DNA of 64,000 bases from Streptomyces coeruleorubidus (GTDB lineage: Bacteria; Actinomycetota; Actinomycetes; Streptomycetales; Streptomycetaceae), in NCBI RefSeq assembly GCF_028885415.1, contig NZ_CP118527.1:2108001-2172000 (forward strand), read 5' to 3'. Made by a program: the position numbers and the translations under genes. How positions within the stretch are numbered: the stretch's first letter is position 1; each line of letters starts with the position of its first letter. Positions 59,972-64,000 of the stretch are shown here, piece by piece. The notes under the pieces are model-generated. The model was not told where the DNA came from, searched no databases, and worked only from the letters and a program-made list of their open reading frames with translations.

Positions 59972-60403
59972 TCACATGACGATCGCGGTGGCTCCCTCGA
60001 TGTCCACGACGTCCACTTCCTGGCCCACTTCGTAAGCGCGGTCGGTGTCGAGGGCGCGAGCCGACCAGACCTCTCCGGCCAGCTTGATGCGGCCGCCGGA
60101 GGCGTCGACACGTTCCAGGACGACGGCTTGTCTGCCCTTCAACGCGTCGACACCGGTGGCGAGTTGCGGTCGCTGGGCGCGATGCCGGTTCGCGATGGGC
60201 CGTACGACGGCGATGCCCGCGGTCGAGATGACGGCGAAGACGGCGACCTGGGCGACGGCTCCGCCGCCGAAGACGCCGCTGACCACCGCGGCACCGATGG
60301 CGCCCACCGCGAGCATGCCGAGTTCGGGCATCGCGGTGACCACGAGCGCGATGCCGAGCGCTGTCGCGCCGATCAGCCACCACAGCCATGCGTCGATTTC
60401 CAC
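59972..60403 (-). CDS. NfeD-family membrane protein
   Basis: The 143-residue protein has three hydrophobic spans (LWWLIGATALGIALVVT, GMLAVGAIGAAVVSGVFGGGAVAQVAVF and following). A C-terminal OB-fold follows, with KGRQAVVLERVDASGGRIKLAGEVWSARAL, the NfeD signature. It lies upstream of the SPFH gene with a spacer of about 130 bases. NfeD is thought to guide SPFH protein assembly and proteolysis. The start ATG overlaps no gene. No protease domain is fused, so this is the short NfeD form. Confidence 0.88.
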   Translation of the reverse strand: MEIDAWLWWLIGATALGIALVVTAMPELGMLAVGAIGAAVVSGVFGGGAVAQVAVFAVISTAGIAVVRPIANRHRAQRPQLATGVDALKGRQAVVLERVDASGGRIKLAGEVWSARALDTDRAYEVGQEVDVVDIEGATAIVM

Positions 60404-60498
60404 ATGGTCATGGTAGGTCCGACGGCCCTGTCGCCGACAGGGCGCCCAGCGTGTGAAATGCCGTTCTTACTTTGGGATTTGTGGGTCGAGGGGCCGGG

Positions 60499-61296
60499 TC
60501 AGGACAGCGGGAGGCCCTGTGCCGTCCAGCGCTCGCCGGCCTGTTCGACGACGAGTGGGAGGCCGAAGCAGAGGGAGAGGTTGCGGGAGGTGAGTTCGAG
60601 CTCCAGCGGGCCGGCGGCGAGGACCTTGCCCTGGCGGATCATGAGGACGTGCGTGAAGCCCGGGGGGATCTCCTCTACGTGGTGGGTGACCATGAGCATC
60701 GAGGGGGCGATCGGGTCGCGGGCGAGCCGGCCGAGGCGGCGGACGAGGTCCTCGCGGCCGCCGAGGTCGAGGCCGGCGGCGGGCTCGTCGAGGAGCAGCA
60801 GCTCGGGGTCGGTCATCAGGGCGCGGGCGATGAGGGTGCGCTTGCGCTCGCCCTCGGAGAGCGTGCCGAACTTGCGCTCCAGGTACTCGCTCATGCCGAG
60901 GCGGTCGAGGAAGGCGCGGGCGCGCTTCTCGTCGATCTCCTCGTAGTCCTCGTGCCAGGTGGCGGTCATGCCGTACGCGGCGGTCAGCACCGTCTCCAGG
61001 ACCGTCTGGCGCTTGGGGAGCTTGTCGGCCATGGCGATGCCGGCCATGCCGATGCGCGGACGCAGCTCGAAGACGTCGGTGCCGGGCCTGCCGAGGGTCT
61101 CACCGAGGATGGCGGCGGTGCCCGAGCTGGGGAAGAGGTAGGTGGAAGCGAGGTTGAGGAGGGTGGTCTTGCCGGCGCCGTTCGGGCCCAGGATGACCCA
61201 GCGCTCGCCCTCCTTGACCGACCAGGAGACCTGGTCCACCAGAGCCCGGCCCTCGCGGACCACGGATACGTCCTGAAGCTCCAGAACATCGCTCAT
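60499..61296 (-). CDS. ABC transporter ATP-binding protein (cytoplasmic, ABC-type)
   Basis: The 265-residue stand-alone ATPase has Walker A GPNGAGKTTLLNLAS, the signature LSEGERKRTLIARALMTD and Walker B LLLLDEPAAGLDLGGRE. The H-loop is VTHHVEEIPPG. It resembles the ModF/PhnK-like group in which partner permeases are not adjacent, and no membrane-spanning permease gene lies in the window. It starts at the ATG at 61296, divergent from the next gene. It is transcribed toward NfeD and SPFH. The substrate is unknown. Confidence 0.88.
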   Translation of the reverse strand: MSDVLELQDVSVVREGRALVDQVSWSVKEGERWVILGPNGAGKTTLLNLASTYLFPSSGTAAILGETLGRPGTDVFELRPRIGMAGIAMADKLPKRQTVLETVLTAAYGMTATWHEDYEEIDEKRARAFLDRLGMSEYLERKFGTLSEGERKRTLIARALMTDPELLLLDEPAAGLDLGGREDLVRRLGRLARDPIAPSMLMVTHHVEEIPPGFTHVLMIRQGKVLAAGPLELELTSRNLSLCFGLPLVVEQAGERWTAQGLPLS

Positions 61297-61457
61297 GAGC
61301 GCGTTGTCTCCCCTTGCAGTGTGGCCGGTCTCGGCTGTCGCGTAAGCCTGTGGCTCGGTCCGCCGCGCCGGTGGGCGCAGCCCTCCATGAAATCTACGCC
61401 ACCGGTCGGCCCGGACATTCCCTCGGTCCGGTCCTTGGAGGGTCCTAGGGTGGGGCC

Positions 61458-62243
61458 ATGCTCACGGAACCACGCGCTGGACGTCTCGCTGCATGGGGAA
61501 ATGCCCTTTTGGCCGGACTTGTCTCACCGGATGACGCCGTGCTCGCCATCGTCGGCGAGGACGCGGTGCATCGGGTGGAGGGGCTGCCGGGTGAGTCGGG
61601 CCAGGTCGGGCTGACGCTCGCACTGGGGCGGCTACGGACGCTCGGGGTGACCGGGCTGCGGGTGGCGCTGCCCGCGCCGGGGCATCCGCTGGGGCTGAGC
61701 GGGCCGCCGGAGTTCAACGCGCGGGCGCTGGAGGCCGAGGAGGCGGTGGTCTGTTACGGGGCCGCCTTCGGGTTGGTGCCGGACGTGTACGAGGCCGGGC
61801 CCGAGGGTGTGCACGACGAGGTGGTGTGGCATGTGCTGCCCGTGCGGGAGGCGCCGCCGGCGGATGTGCCGTCGCTGGGTGAGGCGGAGCGGGAACTGGC
61901 CGAGGCGCTCAGGGACGCGACCGAAGCGCTGACGCGGCTGGATGTGGCCGGGGCGGGGCCGGTGGCGGAGGCTGCGGTCGATGCGTACCGGGCACGGGCC
62001 GAGCGGGGGCGGGAGGTGTTGGCACCCGGGTATCCGCCGCGGGCGGTGCGGGTGCTGGAGTTGGCGCAGCGGGTGGGGACGCTCATCGCCGTGGCGACGG
62101 AGAGTGGGCACGGCGGTGCGGTGAGTTCGTCCGAGATCTCTGCTCGGCGGGAGGCGTTGCGGCCGGTGGAGCGGACGGCTCGGCGGGCGCAGGTCGCGGC
62201 GTACAACTCCGTTGTGGAGGAGCGGGAGCGGGGGGTGCGGTGA
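61458..62243 (+). CDS. Conserved Streptomyces protein of unknown function
   Basis: A 261-residue soluble protein starts LTEPRAGRLAAWGNALLAGLVSPDDAVLAIVGEDAVHRVEGLP. A mixed alpha/beta N-terminal half and a helical C-terminal half rich in Glu, Ala and Arg follow. No signal peptide, membrane span or catalytic motif is evident. It starts at the ATG at 61458 and is divergent from the ABC ATPase. From memory, similar proteins sit here in other Streptomyces without a known role. The C-terminal part could be a coiled coil. Confidence 0.75.
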   Translation: MLTEPRAGRLAAWGNALLAGLVSPDDAVLAIVGEDAVHRVEGLPGESGQVGLTLALGRLRTLGVTGLRVALPAPGHPLGLSGPPEFNARALEAEEAVVCYGAAFGLVPDVYEAGPEGVHDEVVWHVLPVREAPPADVPSLGEAERELAEALRDATEALTRLDVAGAGPVAEAAVDAYRARAERGREVLAPGYPPRAVRVLELAQRVGTLIAVATESGHGGAVSSSEISARREALRPVERTARRAQVAAYNSVVEERERGVR

Positions 62244-62434
62244 CTGGGGGTTGTTCTGGTGCTGAGCGGGGGTGCGGTGCGATGACTGTCGGTTGTGAAG
62301 GTGCTCGGCGTCTGCGCTGGGGCCGGGTGGGTGCGCAGCCCGGCGCTGCTAGGTGCCGCTTCTTTGGGAAGGGTGCCGTCCCAAGCGGCACGACTGCCCG
62401 CAGCTGAGCGGGACGGGTGCTCGCAAAAAAGCGG

Positions 62435-62465
62435 ACCGGCCTCCCAGGTGTGCTGGGAGGCCGGT
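62435..62465 (-). terminator. Terminator of the chaplin gene
   Basis: A 13-bp stem (62435-62447 with 62453-62465) and, next to it, six A residues (62425-62430) that become a U tract on the minus-strand transcript. Confidence 0.8.
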
Positions 62466-62497
62466 GGTACCTCCGGCTCGGAGACGGAGGTGGGGTG

Positions 62498-62740
62498 TCA
62501 GTGGTTGACGGCGTGGTTGTCGAAGGCGGGGTTCAGGACGCCCACGACGTTCACGCTGTTGCCGGACACGTTGACCGGGACGTGCACCGGGGCCTGAACG
62601 ACGTTGCCCGAGCCGACGCCCGGGGAGCCCACGGCCTGGCCGTCGGCGTGCGCGCTGGTGGCGGAGGCGATGCCCGCGCTCGCGGCCAGCAGGCCACCCG
62701 TCACCATCGTCACGGCAGCGGCCTTCTTCAGCTTCTTCAC
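62498..62740 (-). CDS. chpE: Short chaplin, cysteine-free (ChpE-like)
   Basis: An 80-residue hydrophobic surface protein of aerial hyphae. A Sec signal peptide covers about residues 1-32 (KKLKKAAAVTMVTGGLLAASAGIASATSAHA). The short chaplin domain follows: GQAVGSPGVGSGNVVQAPVHVPVNVSGNSVNVVGVLNPAF. The two conserved Cys are replaced by Ser59 and Ala77. I recall ChpE of S. coelicolor as the chaplin lacking cysteines, and the gene order with a response regulator fits. I chose the GTG at 62740, with AAGGAGGGCTC upstream. Chaplins form amyloid fibrils and the hydrophobic sheath. Confidence 0.9.
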   Translation of the reverse strand: MKKLKKAAAVTMVTGGLLAASAGIASATSAHADGQAVGSPGVGSGNVVQAPVHVPVNVSGNSVNVVGVLNPAFDNHAVNH

Positions 62741-62896
62741 TTCTGAGCCCTCCTTGCGATTGCCGCGGCAGGCGCCGCAGCACGCACTGGAGAACGGCGG
62801 AGATCCGCTGGGGATGCGCCATATGGGGGACATTCCCACGACGGTATGAATCTCAGTCCGGAACGGAACCATCCGTGTTGCCGCGGGATGAGCCTG

Positions 62897-63538
62897 TCAG
62901 CCGGTCACACCATGGCGAACGGCCCACAGAGCGGCCTGCGTTCGGTCGGACAGGTCGAGTTTCATCAGGATGTTCGAGACGTGGGTCTTGACGGTCTTCT
63001 CGGAGAGGACGAGGGCGCGGGCGATCTCCCGGTTGGAGCGGCCGTCCGCTATCAGGCCGAGCACCTCGCGCTCCCGCTCCGTGAGCGAACCGGCCCGGCC
63101 GGGGCCCGAGTTGGCCTCCTCCTGGGACAGCAGGGCGTCGGCGACCTCCGGCTGGAGCAGGATGTGCCCGGCGTGGACGGAGCGGATGGCTCCGGCGAGG
63201 GCGTCGGGGTCGACGTCCTTGTAGACGTAGCCGGCGGCGCCGGCGCGCAGGGCCGGAACCACGGTGCGCTGCTCGGTGAAGCTGGTGACGATCAGCACGC
63301 GCGCGGGGTTGTCCAGTTCGCGGAGTCTGCGCAGGGCGTCGACGCCGTCCATGCCCGGCATCTTGACGTCCATGAGGATGACGTCGGGCCGCAGTTCCTC
63401 CGCGCGGTCGACTCCTTCGGCGCCGTCCGCCGCCTCGCCCACGACCTCGATGTCGTCCTGTACCTCGAGGAAGGTGCGCAGGCCCCGGCGGACGACCTGG
63501 TGGTCGTCGACGAGCAGCACCTTGATTGCGTCAGCCAC
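62897..63538 (-). CDS. LuxR/NarL-family response regulator
   Basis: The 213-residue two-component response regulator has a receiver domain (residues about 5-120) with DD at 11-12, phosphoacceptor Asp57 in VILMDVKMPGMDG, and conserved Thr and Lys (YVYKDVDPDALAGAI). A LuxR-type HTH is at the C-terminus (LTEREREVLGLIADGRSNREIARALVLSEKTVKTHVSNIL). Its start overlaps the histidine kinase stop by eight bases, so the two are co-expressed. It lies next to the chaplin gene, though no link to development is shown. Confidence 0.93.
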   Translation of the reverse strand: MADAIKVLLVDDHQVVRRGLRTFLEVQDDIEVVGEAADGAEGVDRAEELRPDVILMDVKMPGMDGVDALRRLRELDNPARVLIVTSFTEQRTVVPALRAGAAGYVYKDVDPDALAGAIRSVHAGHILLQPEVADALLSQEEANSGPGRAGSLTEREREVLGLIADGRSNREIARALVLSEKTVKTHVSNILMKLDLSDRTQAALWAVRHGVTG

Positions 63539-64000
63539 CGGGGACCTCCATCTCGATCGTGGTGCCCTTGCCGGGCGCCGATTCCACGGTCAGCGTGCCG
63601 CCGGCGCCGCTCGCCCGGTCCCGCATCGAGACCAGGCCCAGATGGCGCCCCGCGTGGCGGACGGCGCTCGGGTCGAAGCCGCTGCCGTCGTCCGTGACCC
63701 GCAGGACGGCTCCGCTGCCGCGGCGGTCCAGGGTCACGTCCACGTGGTCGGCGCCGGAGTGGCGCAGGGCGTTGTGCAGGGCCTCCTGGGCGACGCGCAG
63801 GACGGCCTCCTCCTGGGAGGCGGGCAGGGCCTTCACACCGCGGCCGGCGAAGGTGACGCGGGCGGAGTGGGCACGGTCGAGGACCTGGACCTGCGTCCGG
63901 AGGGTGGCCACGAGGCCGTCCTCGTCGAGGGCGGCGGGGCGCAACTCGACGACGGCGGCGCGCAGTTCGTCGGCGGCCTCGGCGGCGAGGGCTGCCACCT
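63531..64000 (-). CDS. Sensor histidine kinase, partial (C-terminal part)
   Basis: Only the C-terminal 156 residues are present; the gene runs off the right edge. It has the HisKA_3-type ATPase: N box QEALHNALRHSGADHVDV, G1 DDGSGFDP, G2 GLVSMRDRA, and the glycine-rich GKGTTIEMEV end. The dimerisation and sensor parts are beyond the window. It is the cognate kinase of the overlapping response regulator, by position. The signal is not visible. Confidence 0.9.
   Translation of the reverse strand, partial: VAALAAEAADELRAAVVELRPAALDEDGLVATLRTQVQVLDRAHSARVTFAGRGVKALPASQEEAVLRVAQEALHNALRHSGADHVDVTLDRRGSGAVLRVTDDGSGFDPSAVRHAGRHLGLVSMRDRASGAGGTLTVESAPGKGTTIEMEVPGG

Overview
The window is chromosomal DNA from a Streptomyces. 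The composition is very GC-rich with strong GC bias at third codon positions, and GTG and TTG starts are common. Lineage markers include a chaplin, a DtxR-type iron box, an Rpf-like secreted transglycosylase, NB-ARC/TPR and PucR regulators and a tRNA-less rRNA operon. From memory, the order der, plsC, cmk, tyrA, aroH ... scpB, scpA, RHH gene, parA, ald ... pyrG ... recN, nadK, tlyA ... chpE, response regulator is the conserved core order of Streptomyces chromosomes. I see no insertion sequence, prophage, CRISPR array or tRNA gene.

Layout. 0-5 kb: an I78 peptidase inhibitor, a lone cytochrome oxidase subunit I, a WYL regulator and two lipoproteins, one of them a branched-chain amino acid type binding protein. 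5-9.4 kb: a membrane protein and a branched-chain amino acid type ABC importer (LivH-LivM fusion, LivG, LivF), with a frame break between permease and LivG. 9.5-12 kb: an Rpf-like cell wall enzyme and two Streptomyces proteins of unknown function. 12-16.5 kb: der, plsC, cmk, then prephenate dehydrogenase and chorismate mutase. 16.6-19.6 kb: a Rieske lipoprotein, two RlaP-type nucleotidyltransferases and an ADP-ribosylglycohydrolase. 19.6-26.2 kb: pseudouridine synthase, scpB, scpA, an RHH protein, a ParA ATPase and alanine dehydrogenase. 26-31 kb: STAND/TPR regulator, Nudix hydrolase, CTP synthase.

31-42 kb: a GH15 trehalase-like enzyme, a broken FAD-linked oxidase, an LLM-type oxidoreductase, a PucR regulator, a glycosyltransferase and the tightly packed recN-nadK-tlyA group. 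42-46 kb: an SCP2-like protein and an iron-regulated siderophore ABC importer (two permeases and an ATPase). 46-50 kb: a HAD phosphatase, a DUF1015 protein and a disordered RGG/RDD-repeat TPR protein. 50-56 kb: a complete rRNA operon on the minus strand, with a recognisable promoter, boxA-like elements, processing stems and a U-tract terminator. 56-64 kb: alkylpurine DNA glycosylase, Spo0M-like protein, PEBP-like protein, HNH endonuclease, SPFH and NfeD membrane proteins, an ABC ATPase, a short chaplin lacking cysteines, and a two-component pair cut by the right edge.

Most genes are housekeeping. The most unusual features are the RlaP/ADP-ribosylglycohydrolase group with antisense-overlapping paralogues, the liv frame break beside a slippery heptamer, the decayed oxidase with a 35-bp tandem duplication, two ATPases whose Walker A lysine is arginine, and the repeat-rich RGG/TPR protein next to the rRNA operon.
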